Assembly: GCA_940671915.1 (NCBI GenBank)
Contig: CALNVZ010003426.1
Coordinates: 31,984,020-32,048,019 of the forward strand
Direction: 5' to 3'
Source: Paracentrotus lividus
Taxonomy: Eukaryota; Echinodermata; Echinoidea; Camarodonta; Echinidae
DNA: 64,000 nt
Shown: positions 1-11,629 of the stretch, in pieces
Layout of the letters: the number at the start of each line of letters is the position of its first letter
Position numbering within the stretch: the stretch's first letter is position 1
The notes under the pieces: model-generated
Database searches by the model: none
What the model was told of the DNA's origin: nothing
Seen by the model: only the letters and a program-made list of their open reading frames with translations
Made by a program: the position numbers and the translations under genes

Positions 1-99
1 CCTTCATCTTCAGGTCAATTTGGCGCGGCGGCGGCCCCAATTAAGTTTCGGAGTCATTGGCCTCCCACGCGGTTTTAGCTCCAATTTGCGCCTCCCCGT

Positions 100-138
<39 letters not shown>

Positions 139-620
139 GTTCGATTTTGGCCGCCCTAAATTAAAAAGTTTCGTTTTGGCGCCTCAGCTGGCCCCCCCCC
201 TAAAATTAAGGATGTTTCAATTTTGGCACGCCCCTATTAGTTTAAGGTCATTTTGGGCGCCCATTAGTTTACTTTCGATTAGGCCATTCGCCCCTTTAAA
301 TTTTAAGGTCGTTTGCCCCCTAGTTTTAAGGTCATTTGGCCCGCCCCGGTCCCCGCCCCCCCCTTAGTTTTACATTTCGAAATTTGGTCGATCTTCACAT
401 ACACACCAAAAACCACCCCACCTGAAAAGTTAAGGAATTATCAATAGACGACCCTTTGGACCACACCCTGCCCATTATAGCCTGATCCACCTACCACGCC
501 CCCACCCCCCCGCGCCACCCATCCCCTACCACACCCACCTCCAAAATTTTTTAAGGTCTATTTTTGCGGCCCCTAAGTTAAGGTTCATTTGGCGCCAACA
601 TCTAGTTTTAACTGTCGATT
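1..620 (-). repeat. degenerate GGCGCC minisatellite, reverse orientation
   Basis: Degenerate tandem units read on the minus strand as a roughly 26-bp repeat (GGGGCGCCAAATTGACCTTA-like). On the plus strand they appear as runs such as AAGGTCAATTTGGCGCC. A long poly-T lies at about 105-134. The same family is on the plus strand at 5390-6418, so this is the outward continuation of the left arm of the 1-6 kb inverted repeat. No coding signal is seen; short reading frames here are proline-rich low complexity. Confidence 0.7.
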
Positions 621-744
621 TAGTGGGCACGCCCATCCCTATCAACCACCCCCACCCCTATCCCCCCCCCGCCACCATATCCCCCCTTTTTTTTTTTTAT
701 TTTAAGGGCGCGCCCCTTCCCCTCTCCTTTTTTCTTCCCTTCCT

Positions 745-751
745 CTCTCTC

Positions 752-805
<54 letters not shown>

Positions 806-905
806 CTTTTTCCTTCTCTTTTCCCCGCTTTTTCCCTTTCTCTTTTTCTTTTTCTCTTCCTTTTTTCTTTTTTTTTTTTCTTTCCTTTTTCTCCCTTTTT
901 TCTTT
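745..905. repeat. homopyrimidine tract
   Basis: About 160 bases of nearly pure T/C, including an uninterrupted T run of about 45. Its complement is the homopurine tract at 5160-5372 in the right arm. The two tracts could pair intramolecularly if the inverted repeat extrudes. Confidence 0.8.
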
Positions 906-1574
906 CTCTTTCGGCGCCCCCTGCGCACCCCCGGGGGCGCCGGGCCCGTAAAGCCCTCCCTCCCCAGAATACGCGCATGTATTCTGTCCAGTGATGCCAA
1001 ATTATGCCTGTCCTGTAATGAATTACGGAGCACTCTTTATTATGAAATAAATTTCAAGGTCACACAGCTATGATATTTTATTATTGAGACTCTCAAAGTT
1101 GTGTTTACTTTTTTCTGATCGATACTGTATAAAACAAATCTAATCGTCGTTGGAAATTATGTAACAACTATGTAAGTGCATGAGGGCGAAGAAATGCATT
1201 CTTTTTCATTTTATAAGCCTTTTATTGCTCGATGAGTTTAAATTTAGCGTTCAGCTTTTTTTGAGTTTTTTGTATGGCTCGCATACAGGACTTGATTGAT
1301 CAGAAGTACGCACAATATGTGAGACACTGACCTGGAAATTACTAAGACAATTCTGTTAATAGACCTGGAATAAACGTTTTCTATGAAACAGATCATATAC
1401 TCCACATACCGATGCACATGATCTGGAAGTCGGTTGTCGTACTTTTCAAGCCATATAATTTACACGCGTAAATTTAGAGATAACCACATGATGTGATATA
1501 TACCATACTTTATTAGTATGAGTACGTATTTGTTTTTTTGTTTTTTTTTTTCTGGTATTAATACCAGTGCTCTA

Positions 1575-1830
1575 GTAGGACGATGGGGTGTATGAATCGT
1601 TGCTTAGAGAGTTGACTCGGGTGTAGGAAACGGTGCTTATCGAGTTTACTCGGGTGTATTGATCGGTGTTTTATTACATTGCTGGGTGTATGAATCCGAT
1701 GCTCAGCAAATTCATTGCTTAAACAGGTTGACTGTGTCTTGAATTGTTGCTTTCAAGTTAGCTCGCGTATGGAATCGGTGCTTATCAAATTTAGCTCGGA
1801 TGTAGACTAACAGGTTGGTGTGGTCAACGG
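1575..1830. repeat. imperfect tandem repeat, about 34-36 bp period
   Basis: Repeated variants of CGGGTGTAGGAAACGGTGCT-TATCGAGTTTACT occur about seven times. The mirrored array lies at 4245-4480 in the right arm. No coding role is seen. Confidence 0.6.
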
Positions 1831-2182
1831 TGTCGATTTGTTTTGGCGATTGGGGGGATGATCGTCGATATTTCCTCTTTTCCTCAATGTGACACATACG
1901 ATGGTTCTGCTCGCGGTGTCCATTGTTGGGGGTAGGGTAATGCTTGTATACACACATGCATATAAATATGAAATGTATTGTATAATGCGAGCGCGAAGCG
2001 CGAGCTGAAAATTTCTCTCATAATAGTGACATAAAATGGGGCCATTTGTAGGCATAATGCGAGGGCGAAATGAGGAAGGGGCTTTAACCCTAACTAGGCC
2101 GGGGGGGGCCTCCCAGGCCCCCCTCGACGTTTCGCGCAATATGTTCGCACGCGAAAGCTCTCGCCGCGATGTGGAATGACTT

Positions 2183-2735
2183 TTTCCTCCAAGTCTCCCG
2201 CATCTTTTAAGACCAAATTTGCGACGTCCGGGTACCCGGTTCGCGAGTTGCGCATAATTTTGTACACGTGCGTCAGACCAAAAATTGCTCAAAAACGTGA
2301 TTTCAATGTACAAAGTCAATACAAAATGTGTTTTCAGCTAAAATTCATAAATGAGTGATTATTTTTGCTTTTACTGATTCAAATTACTTGATTATATGCT
2401 TTTTATGATTGTTGAATTGTCCCCAAACAAATTTCATAAAAAAACAATGAAAATAAAAAGTCGAAAAAACAAAGAAATACTAAGAAATTAAAAAAACAAT
2501 AAAATCATAAGAAATTATTGTGTAACCGGAATTTTTTTCAAGTACAATTGATAGGAAGGCTCTAAGATATCCACACCGAAAATGAGCACATTTGGAGCTG
2601 TATTTAGAAGTTAGAGCAACAAAGTATGATTTCCCAATATTAATTATGCCTATATTAGCATAATTAATTAAAAACAAATTTTCATGAAAAAATGACTATC
2701 AAATTGTGTAGATTAGGTCACGGGGCGACATGCTT
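2183..2735. other. inverted-repeat spacer, anonymous part
   Basis: AT-rich sequence inside the loop of the 1-6 kb inverted repeat. I see no gene, RNA or repeat family in it. Short frames such as the 65-codon frame at 2480-2677 on the minus strand have no recognisable motif. Confidence 0.4.
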
Positions 2736-2739
2736 GCCA

Positions 2740-2850
2740 ATTTTCGGCGCCGATCGCGCGGTCGACGACCGAGATCTCGAGGGGCTTGGGAGGCCCCCCC
2801 CGGCCATATCAACTCCCAAAATACCCGGCCTAGTTAGGGTTAACTGGTTC
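2740..2850 (+). repeat. third copy of the CCCCGGCCTAGTTAGGGTT module
   Basis: The block with CTCGAGGGGCTTGGGAGGC, a C-run and CGGCC...CCGGCCTAGTTAGGGTTAA matches the inner ends of both inverted-repeat arms (about 2060-2140 on the minus strand and 3930-3980 on the plus strand). A third copy thus sits inside the loop, which suggests the loop is itself partly built of the arm family. Confidence 0.55.
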
Positions 2851-2869
2851 GTTAAAGGTGACATTATGA

Positions 2870-3830
2870 TGTAATGGCTACAGATAATAACACACATGCA
2901 TGTATGTGAGTCATCTACTAGTACACATTTTCAAATTCATTAATGCAAGCGAGCGCGAGCGAAAATTTTCTCAATAATAGTGACATGACTTGGACTAATA
3001 TATTGTAGAACAATGCTAACGCGAAACGGGGAAGGGGCTTTATCTGGTTTATTAAAAGGGGCCATCATGATTTAATGTCTATAGATATACACACATGCAC
3101 ATTATATGCATATGAGTACTAGTATATCGTCGAATTCATGGCTGTTAAGCGAGCGCGAAGCGCGAGCTTAAAATTTTTTCAATATTGAACTGAAACGTGT
3201 ATTTGTAGCGTTACATGACTATAAGCGCGAAATTGATGAGGGTAGGGGACTTTTACTGGTGATTAGAAGCGGAACATCATGACGTAATGCCAACAAACAC
3301 AAATCTAAATTATTATATTTATCTATTTATTATTTATTTTATTCAAAACATCGTGGATTTTTGAGAGGGAATACTAATGCCTTCAATTTTACTTATCGAG
3401 GCACCTGTCCCTTTGCACCTTGGGATCGGTGCCCTGATTATCATCGATTAGAATTTGTTTTTTTTTTTCTTTTCATTGTGAGTAGTGAAAACTTTGCGCT
3501 TCCATTATCTACACGGTATATTTATTGTGTATTACATGATTAATAAAGTATATCAGGCACACACAAGGAAGATAAACGAAGAGTGAGAAATTTTGGATTT
3601 TGATTTTCAGAATATGCATTTTAGACGAAAAATATATATAATGTCATAAAAGGGTTTTATATGATAAAGAATTTGTAATGGGTAGATTTATATGCATATA
3701 ATATGATATTTTTTATTTTCTTGATATCAAAATATTGGGGTGATTGTACACACCATCCCCCCCACCGAAATTATTGGGGGGATGCATCCCCCCATCCCCC
3801 CCCCCCCCACTATCGACACCCATGGGTGTG
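2870..3830 (-). mobile_element. mirror-repeat element, truncated copy
   Basis: Read on the minus strand, this matches 13,490-14,830 and 58,885-59,850. Shared features are the GGGGGGATGCAT...CCCCCCA end, the ATTTTGATATCAAGAAAATAAA block, the GTGCCTGATATACTTTAGTAA block, and units ending in the GCTCGCGCTTCGCGCTCGC core (exact at 3149-3167, degenerate at about 2944-2960). About 350 bp present in the 13.5-kb copy (roughly 13,990-14,350) is missing here. No open reading frame is shared between copies, so it is a non-coding repeat or non-autonomous element of unknown class. Confidence 0.65.
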
Positions 3831-3872
3831 GTGTACCAATCCTCGTAGCTTCTTGTAGGTTACTATTGAAAA

Positions 3873-5269
3873 AAGTCATGCCACATCGCGGCGAGAGCTT
3901 TTCGCGTTGCGAACATATTGCGCGAAACGTCGAGGGGGGGCCTGGGAGGCCCCCCCCCGGCCTAGTTAGGGTTAAAGCCCCTTCCTCATTTCGCCCTCGC
4001 ATTATGCTACAAATGGCCCATTTTATGTCACTATTATTGAGAAAATTTTCAGCTCGCGCTTCGCGCTCGCATTATACAATACATTTTCATATTTATATGC
4101 ATGTGTGTATACAAGCATTACCCTACCCCCAACAATGGACACCGCGAGCAGATACCATCGTATGTGTCACATTGAGGAAAAGAGGAAATATCGACGATCA
4201 TCCCCCCAATCGCCAAAACAAATCGACACCGTTGACCACACCCAACCTGTTAGTCTTACATCCGAGCTAAATTTGATAAGCACCGATTCCTATACGCGAG
4301 CTAACTTGATAAGCAACAATTCAAGACACAGTCAACCTGTTTAAGCAATGATTTGCTGAGCATCGATTCATACACCCAGCAATGTAATTAAACACCGATC
4401 AATACACCCGAGTAAACTCGATAAGCACCGTTTCCTACACCCGAGTCAACTCTCTAAGCAACGATTCATACACCCCATCCGTCCTACTAGAGCACTGGTA
4501 TTATATACCAGAAAAAAAAAACAAACAAAAAAACAAATACGTACCTCATACTAATAAAGTATGGTATTATCACATCATGTGGTTATCTCTAAATTTACGC
4601 GTGTAAATTATAATGGCTTGAAAAGTACGACAACCGACTATCCAGATCATGTGCATCGGTATGTGGAGTATATGATCTGTTTCATAGAAAGACGTTTTAC
4701 TCAGGTCTATTTACAAGAATGTCTTAGTAATTTTCCAGGTCATGTCTCACAATATTGTGCGTACTTCTGATCAATACAAGTCCTGTATGCGAGCCATACA
4801 AAAAACTCAAAAAAAAGCTGAACGCTAAATTTAAACTCATCGAGCAATAAAAGGCTTATTAAATGAAAAAGAATGCATTTCTTCGCCCTCATGCACTCTA
4901 CCATAGTGTTACATAATTTCCAACGACGATTAGATTTGTTTTATACAGTACGTCCCAGAAAAAAGTAAACCCAACTTTGAGAGTCTCATAATAAAATATC
5001 ATAGCTTGTGTGACCTTGAAATTTATTTCATAATAAAGAGTGCTCCGTAATTCATTACAGGACAGGCATAATTTTGGCATCACTGGACAGAATACATGCG
5101 CGTATTCTGGGGAAGGGAGGGCTTTACGGGCCCGGGCCCCCCGGGGGTGCGCAGGGGGGGCGCCGAAAAGAGAAAGAAAAAGGGAGAAAAAGGAAAGAAA
5201 AAACAAAAAAAAAAGAAGAAAAAAGAGAAAAGAAAAGAAAGGGAAAAAGGGGAGGAAAAGAGGAAGGAG

Positions 5270-5320
<51 letters not shown>

Positions 5321-5410
5321 GAGAGAGAGGAAGGGAAGAAAAAGGAGAGGGAAGGGGGCGCCCTTAAAAAAAAAAAAGGGGGGGGGGGCGCCAATCGACA
5401 GTAAACTAAG
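3873..5410. repeat. right arm of large inverted repeat
   Basis: Reverse complement of 620-2182. It starts at the CCACATCGCGGCGAGAGC block near 3881 and runs outward through the CGGCCTAGTTAGGGTTAAAG module, a mirror-repeat core at 4052-4070, the imperfect tandem repeats (4245-4480), a poly-A (about 5271-5314) and the GGGCGCCCTTAAAA block, into the GGCGCC minisatellite. The stretch 3980-4240 is also present at 14,850-15,118 and 61,200-61,480, so the inner end of the arm belongs to a dispersed family. Confidence 0.85.
5160..5372. repeat. homopurine tract
   Basis: About 200 bases of almost uninterrupted A/G, including an A run of about 44. It is complementary to the homopyrimidine tract of the left arm. 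Lysine-rich frames across it are low-complexity artefacts. Confidence 0.85.
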
Positions 5411-6420
5411 TGGCGCCAAATTGACCTTAAACTTAGGGAGCGCAAAATAGACCTTAAAATTGGGGGGGGGCGCCCAAATCGACCTTAAATTTAGGGGGCG
5501 CCAATCGACAGTAAACTAAGGGGCGCCAAATTGACCTTAAACCTTAGGGCGCCAAATCGACCTTAAATTTAGGGCGGCCTAATCGAAAGTAAACTAATGG
5601 CGCCAAATTGACCTTAAACTTATAGGGGCGCCAAATTGACCTTAATTTAGGGGCGCCAAATCGACTTTTAATTTAGGAGGCGCCAAATCGACTTTAAACT
5701 ACGGGGAGCAAATTGAGCTTAACGTAGGGGACCAAATTGACCCGAAACTTAGATGGGGCCGCCAAATTGACCTGAAGATGAGGGGGCGCCTAATGATATT
5801 AAACTTAGGGGCTCCGAATTGACTTTAAACTAAGTAAGGGCGCCAAATTGAAAAAGGGGGAGGGGAAGGGGCGCCCTTAAAAAAATTAAGCAAAGCCACA
5901 TAACTAAGAGGCGCCAAATTGAGCTTAACACAGTTGCGCCAAATTGACCTTCACATAGTGGGACGCCAAATCGACCTTAACCTAGCGGCCTAAATCGACC
6001 TAAATTTAGGGGCGCCAAATCAAACTTAAAATTAGAGGGGCGCAAATTGAGCTTACGTTGGGGCGCCAAATTGACCCGAAACTTAGATGGGGCGGCCAAA
6101 TCGACCTTCAACTTAAGGCGCTAAATCGACCTTAGATTAAGTAGGGGCGCAAAATCGACCTTAAACTAGGGGCGCAAATCGACCTTAAATTTAGGGCGCC
6201 AAATCGAACTTAAACCTAAAGGGCCCAAAATGATCTTAACGTAAGGGCGCCAAATTTAGATCAAATGTAGGGGCGCCAAAAATGAATCTGAACTTAAAGG
6301 GCGCTGACTTGACCTGAGACTTAAGGGCGCTGATTTAAGCTGAAGTTAAGGGATAGGGTGCCAAATCGATCTTAGATTAAAAGACGCCAGATGAGCTCAA
6401 ATTTGAGGGCAAACAATAAT
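5385..6420 (+). repeat. GGCGCC minisatellite array
   Basis: About 35-40 degenerate units of roughly 26 bp with the pattern GGGGCGCCAAATYGACCTTA-AACTTA. Variants replace GACC with GAGC, GATC or GACT. The last 300 bases (about 6110-6415) reappear in the same order at 22,540-22,815, where they flank the other end of the A/B duplication. Related reversed units are at 1-620 and a short relic at 55,265-55,330. Confidence 0.9.
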
Positions 6421-6739
6421 GCATTTTGCAACTTTTCACTTACTTTGCTATAATTATATTCATTAATTATTGTGCATTCAAACATGATGTTACCATTGCA
6501 AATTAGGAATAATAAAAGAACAAATTAACTTTTTAATGCATATAAAATTGATAGTGATAAAAACCCACATTAAATGTATCAAGGTTCAAAGTTGTGCGGC
6601 AGAACATTCAAACAGAAAATTACTTTTCACTTTTACTTTGCTAATATTCATTAATGGTAATAAGAAATACAATGGAAATGCTTCTTGTTGCCTTTTCTCA
6701 ACTTTTAAAAACTCCGTTTGAGTCGTATATTCAATTCAT

Positions 6740-6825
6740 GTTGAAACAATGTTCCACAAATATCATGTACATTTACTGGATGATGTCGAATAAATTTCAA
6801 TTCAATTCAATTCAATTCAATACAT
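6740..6825 (+). repeat. possible LINE 3' end with (CAATT)n tail
   Basis: An AATAAA-like signal is followed directly by about five CAATT units (6797-6822). A polyadenylation-like signal plus a short tandem tail is typical of several non-LTR retrotransposon 3' ends (CR1/L2-like groups). No upstream coding remnant is recognisable, so the class is a guess. The B copy near 16,125-16,165 has lost most of the tail units. Confidence 0.35.
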
Positions 6826-6931
6826 AATGAAACAATCATTATATAACACTATAATCGAATATAATCCATTGACATATTCATGATATAAGACTAAAATGTG
6901 AACTTATATATAAAAGCATTATCCTAATTCT

Positions 6932-7336
6932 TTGTTTGCAATGCAGGAAGGGAACAGGCTGCGATTCCATGGTTACACAACACATGAGGAACTAGAGGTC
7001 ACGGTTCACGTGACCGGCTGGACTGGGCCAGACGGTGCTCAACCCAGAGGCACAGGAAACAGTTTCCTGGGCCATTGGTTCCCTACGCAAGATCTGGTAA
7101 TCGCAGCCTGTCCCAAACGGCTGTTCATGGCGCTCTTGGCCATTCCTCTCCTGGAGGGATATTGGAAAATTATATTTATGACAGAAACGGTGCCAAAAAA
7201 CAATCCCCCCAAATCCCCACATTTTTCTTTTTTTTTTTTTGCCTCGCCGAATAGGACCCCTGGTAAATTTTTAATGTCTACTTTCTTTATGACTCCACAA
7301 TTCACTTCAATTCAATTAATGGTTTATTGCTTCTAA
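6932..7336 (+). other. unrecognised open frame, possible exon-like patch
   Basis: A 134-codon frame of locally higher GC, preceded by a pyrimidine-rich stretch ending in TTTGTTTGCAATGCAG, which resembles a splice acceptor. The predicted peptide has no motif I recognise and its last third is low complexity (SFFFFASP). In segment B the corresponding region is frameshifted several times, and a different frame is open at 16,357-16,680. The region could be a degraded element or host exon, or only chance openness. No function is proposed. Confidence 0.2.
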
Positions 7337-10300
7337 CAACAAAGAATACATGATTAGCAGCCGATTCGCAGAAACAGGCATGTTTATAGTTAAAAATACG
7401 TAAATGCAATACAGCCATTCCATTGGGACTCGTGTGACATTTACACAAAATATATTGTAGAGATTATTAAACAGTTGGATCCAAGTAAATGTGTGGTTTA
7501 GTTTATACATTATATACATTCAAATATTTTGCAAAAATGAATATTATATTGAGTTTAAATTGTTTAAAATTTGGAACACATCTTAAAGAAATTGTGACCT
7601 TCTTCTTTCTCGGGAGCCAATTACTACAAAAAGAATTATCTAATAATTTTGCCGAATTCGATACATATATTTCTCCTTCTTGTTTGTAAACGTTCCAATC
7701 CACATCTTTTTAAAGCATTTTCTTATTCTATATAATTTATGCCAAGCATTATTTCACACACTCTTTACTGTATTCATTCTAAATCCACCACTTGATTTAC
7801 AGTAAGTGCTCCATTAAAGAAAGGAACACATATTCCAATATTGGTCGAATATATACCCGTGTAAATTCGAATAAGGTCGGATATTGGTAGAGTATACTGT
7901 TTGACCAAACTTAACAAATACTTTATTATTATTATTATTATTATTGATATCAGTATTATAATTATTATTGCATCTTTTTATAATATCAAAAATATGGATA
8001 TCCCATTTCAACTTTGACTAAATATAAAACCCAAGTATTTTGACAGTTTCTGTTTATGAAGAGTTTCATTCCAAATTGGACCAAATCCACTTTCGGAACT
8101 TCAGAGTAAACGGCATTTCTTTGCCAGATTTTGTAAAGGCGTCTATGGAAAATTCAAATTAAAAGTCGCAATTTCTGAAAGTTGCATTCACAATTTAGGT
8201 TAGTACCTTTGTTCAAAGATAGGTATGTACCTGAACAAAGTCCTGGTATCAATAACTCAATTTTCATCACAAGACGAAGTAGTCCCTTTTGGAACCAAGC
8301 TCTTCATATTTCAAGTAAGTATCTCCACTAAACCCTTTATCAGGGTAAGGTAGATGTTTTTGCCAAAGTAACTCTAATAATATTGCATTTCTTATGGTAT
8401 AGATTCATATGATTGCCAGAAGAACAGTTAGCAAGTTCATTCCGTTGAGCTTGCAATATAGATGAACTTTGTAATAAACGATTTCCAATTAAGTTCAAAG
8501 AAAACATGCAAAAACATAAGTGTTACTGAAAGTGGGCATTCCCGCCATTTATTTTATTCTATATTTCATGCTGTAAGATTATATTTGTTTAATTGTTGCA
8601 TGCTTTTAACGAATAGAAATAAATACTAGAACTGGAATCGTTGACATGAACGATGTGCGTGCATTGACGCCTAGACTAAAAGATTTCAAGGACTATTAAA
8701 ATTTAAATGTATATTTTGAAATATATTGGGAAACGGAGTAGGCTTTACATAACTATTAACAGATTCTGTGTGTTAACGAATACGGTTTGTGTACTAACAG
8801 TGCAATTTTGAAAACTTCACTTTCCATACTATCCGCGTCACATTGTTCTGTCAATTTGCAATTATTAGGCAAGCGGGTATAATGGCTCCTAAAAAAAAAA
8901 AAAATCCTTTTCCTCCCGGCGTTCTATAAGTAATCTGAGCACTCGTAGGCTTTCTCGATTTCGCGATTATGAAGCAAGCTGATTAAAATGGTTTCTACAA
9001 AAACTGGATTTATCGAATTTTCTGTGACAACCTATATTATATTTGTATCATGAAAAGGCAAATTCAATGCGGTCATTGTGATGTCAATTTCAGAAGCAAA
9101 TATTGAGTCGACAATGACGTAATGCTTTGTTTCGCGTAATCCATTGAAAATTCGCTATTTTTTGTCCATAACTTTTTGATGACGCATCAAATTTTTACAA
9201 AATTGGCAGATGTTGTGAAATGTATTTGATCCATATGCCTGCCAAGTTTCAAGCCCTCTAGATTGATATATTCGCTCTTTAGGGGAGTTAAACTTGTTTT
9301 CCTGGTATCGATAATTGTTTTATTTTGTACAACAGTTTTTGAGCGATTTTGGTCAATAAATTCGATATATTTCTTTACATTGGCGGGAAGTAATAATCTG
9401 AACTACCTATAAATCCAAAAGGGTACGGTTTTAACAAGGCACAACGCAGATGCAGCCTCTTGGATTTTAGCCAAATTTTGAACTTTAGAGGGGCGCTATT
9501 TGCATTTTGCGTATTTATTTGGAGCGGTGAAACATGTGGAGTGTGTGCACATTCATTAGAATACATGACCTGAAAAATTTGAAGCAAAATGACATTGATT
9601 TAAGAAAGTTATAGCATTTTGGCTGTGTTTTTAGTCAATTTTCATTCATAACGGAGTTGATTTTTGAATTAATTAAAAATATGAAGATGGTTTGTGAAAT
9701 AAAGTTGTTGGATGCATTTGAAAGGTTAATTCATGGACTACATAATGAATTTTGTTAGAGTTTGTAGGATCTAGGATGATGGAGATATTGAGTTGGAAAT
9801 GGCTTTCATATGGCCGAAAATTGACAATTGGCCGATGGACGGTCACGATGAGTGATTTTGGAAATTGAATTGTCAGGGATCAATTAGTGGAATCATGGAT
9901 GACATGTCTACGATAGTTGAACGAATTTGTAGAGTAGTTTGACCTTGACAGGTATAACAGATCATGTGTTAAATGATGGCTTTGGTCGGAAAAAAGAAGA
10001 AAAGAAGAAGAAGATGGCGGAATAGGAATATTGAACGATAAATGGCATTTGTCGCTGGAGCGTCAATGCAACAATACAAAGGCCGACGAAAAGTTCTTGA
10101 GCAATTTACTTCAAACGTCGGAAAATATGCACTCCATCTCTTTGAAAATACAATTGTCTTGCAAATTGAAGCTGTGAGCTAGATACGTATGAGCATTCTT
10201 GCATCCGCTGAACCCCCTGTCTAGCGTCCGTGTTAAATAATGTTCGCACATTCTTGAATTGCGACCTGTGAAATGACGCTTTTATGTTGCTATTATAGAA

Positions 10301-10385
10301 GGCGAGGTTTATATGCTTGAAAGGATATGTAAAGGTGACTTGATCTATTAAGAGCCTCATCCATTGCTTGGCGCAGATCCTTAGT
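7336..10385. other. AT-rich stretch without recognisable gene
   Basis: Part of segment A. It contains a (TTA)n run at 7922-7945, an A run at 8890-8904 and many stops in all frames. No known domain, RNA gene or TIR is seen. The same sequence recurs in segment B at 16,680-19,725. Confidence 0.5.
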
Positions 10386-10627
10386 TTTAGCGCCGATCGA
10401 CCCAAATCCTTAAGCCTGCGTGGATGATCAGTATTGCTGTTCGAAAGCAGGTAGAAACCGCAGCAGGCTCTGTATTTGTCGCGAAAAGATGCCCCTCCTC
10501 GCCGCTAATCGCAGGCCAACTCACAGCCCGTGAATCCCAGGTCCCGACAGCCCTGGAAAAAGCCCGCCTCACGAAGCTGTCACCGTACATCCAACCCGGT
10601 GAGACTGGGCACCTATTTAAAAGATAA
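10386..10627 (+). other. GC-rich open patch, unrecognised
   Basis: Locally GC-rich sequence open on both strands (plus 10,424-10,627, minus 10,387-10,590), repeated with indels at 19,740-19,980. Codon-like composition makes a degraded exon or element fragment possible, but neither predicted peptide shows a motif I can name. The two copies do not preserve one common frame, which argues against a functional gene in this form. Confidence 0.2.
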
Positions 10628-11149
10628 GAAAAACAAATTCCTTCCGTGTATGGTGTTCTTCCTGAAAATTATTTCTAATCATAGCTACACAACAAATACA
10701 TATTCAGATACCTTCTGCTTATTTTATGCGGTCAGATTTGATTATTTGTCACATAGTGGCGAAAATTGTCTCAAAATATGAAGAGGCCCAACGAATAGCT
10801 ATCACTAAGGATTTTCCATGTAATAATCTCTCCCTCAAACTTATTGCCTAGCAGTTAAAAATCTAATTGACTTTAATTGTAATGTAACATGTAACCGTAT
10901 CACCTACGGATTTTCCCCGGTTACAGTGCGGGCAGGATACTTTCCCGTGTCCCGGGACACCGCAGTAGATAGACCCCTAGATAGAAAGCTGTATGTTATT
11001 GGTTTACGTACAGAGCATTCTCCCACTAAATTTTGCTTACTCATTATTTGACACGATGAAAACACATTTGTAATTATTAATATTTTTCATGTTGCCTTGA
11101 CTTTCCCCTATCTGTCACATTCCATGTTAATATTCTATTCTGTAACATT

Positions 11150-11224
11150 TCCGCTTTTAAAAGTGAAATTCGCATGCATATATGAATAATAATATGGAAA
11201 ATAAATTCAATTCAATTCAAAAGG
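11150..11224 (+). repeat. possible LINE 3' end with (ATTCA)n tail
   Basis: The string GGAAAATAAATTCAATTCAA, followed by a few more tail bases, closes an AT-rich stretch. As at 6797-6822, an AATAAA signal runs directly into a short ATTCA tandem. The matching site in segment B is about 20,520-20,562. The class is not determined. Confidence 0.35.
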
Positions 11225-11422
11225 AGAAGTAGTCTATTCCCTTTCCATATTTCAGTTCTATTTATTTATTTTCATTTTATTTTTTATTTTTTATTTTTTC
11301 TTTTATCTTTTGGTTTGTTTGCACCTAAGAATTCACCTTGTGGGGATAAAGGCGAGGCCCAGTTTGAGCCAGCCTAAGAGGTTTTATGAAGGGCCTCAGA
11401 AGGAGCTAGGACTAAAACTCCC

Positions 11423-11600
11423 TGAAGGATATGGATTTATTTCTGAACGACCCGAAAGCACCAGGTGCCTTTATCGCGGCAGCCCGTACCGTGGCAGCGT
11501 CCCGGGGATACAGGTGCCCCCTGGTGCCTAACTATACACTGCCCGTCGTCGAAGGCGACGGTTCGCGACGGGGGCTGGTCGGTTTACCTGATGCCTAGCC
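11423..11600 (+). other. short GC-rich open frames, unrecognised
   Basis: Two overlapping plus-strand frames are open through the GC-rich patch: 11,310-11,531 (73 codons, ending PGIQVPPGA) and a 55-codon frame starting at the ATG near 11,434 (MDLFLNDPKAPGAF...). The second has more coding-like composition and stops just before the hairpin at 11,605. Segment B carries the same patch at about 20,760-20,940 with frame-breaking indels. Family unknown. It could be a piece of a mobile-element ORF. Confidence 0.2.
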
Positions 11601-11629
11601 CCGAGACGCCGCCACGAAGTGGTGGCGTC
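11541..11629. other. hairpin module 1 (GGCTGGTCGG...CCTGATGCC)
   Basis: A stem CCCGTCG/CGACGGG brackets 11,542-11,573. It is followed by GGCTGGTCGGTTTACCTGATGCC, then an 11-bp stem with a GAA triloop, GACGCCGCCAC-GAA-GTGGTGGCGTC (11,605-11,629, one G/T position). It shares its linker with the module at 12,359-12,404. Repeated in segment B near 20,878-20,965. Confidence 0.6.

Larger units (their letters stand above)
620..2182. repeat. left arm of large inverted repeat
   Basis: This arm is the reverse complement of 3873-5410. Matching landmarks in mirrored order are the GGGCGCGCCCCTTCCC block near 705, the poly-T at 745-805, the AATACGCGCATGTATTCTG block near 967, the imperfect tandem repeats at 1575-1830, the mirror-repeat core at 1987-2005, and the innermost CGCCGCGATGTGG at about 2162-2175. 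The arms differ by scattered substitutions and short indels, so this is not a freshly made snap-back copy. No protein is recognisable. The lysine- or phenylalanine-rich frames come from the homopolymer tract. Confidence 0.85.

Noticed and set aside
620..1033. 137-codon lysine-rich minus-strand frame (and mirror frames at 5040-5450)
   Set aside because: Made almost entirely by poly-A/poly-T and purine tracts; all frames are open there and no domain is present.
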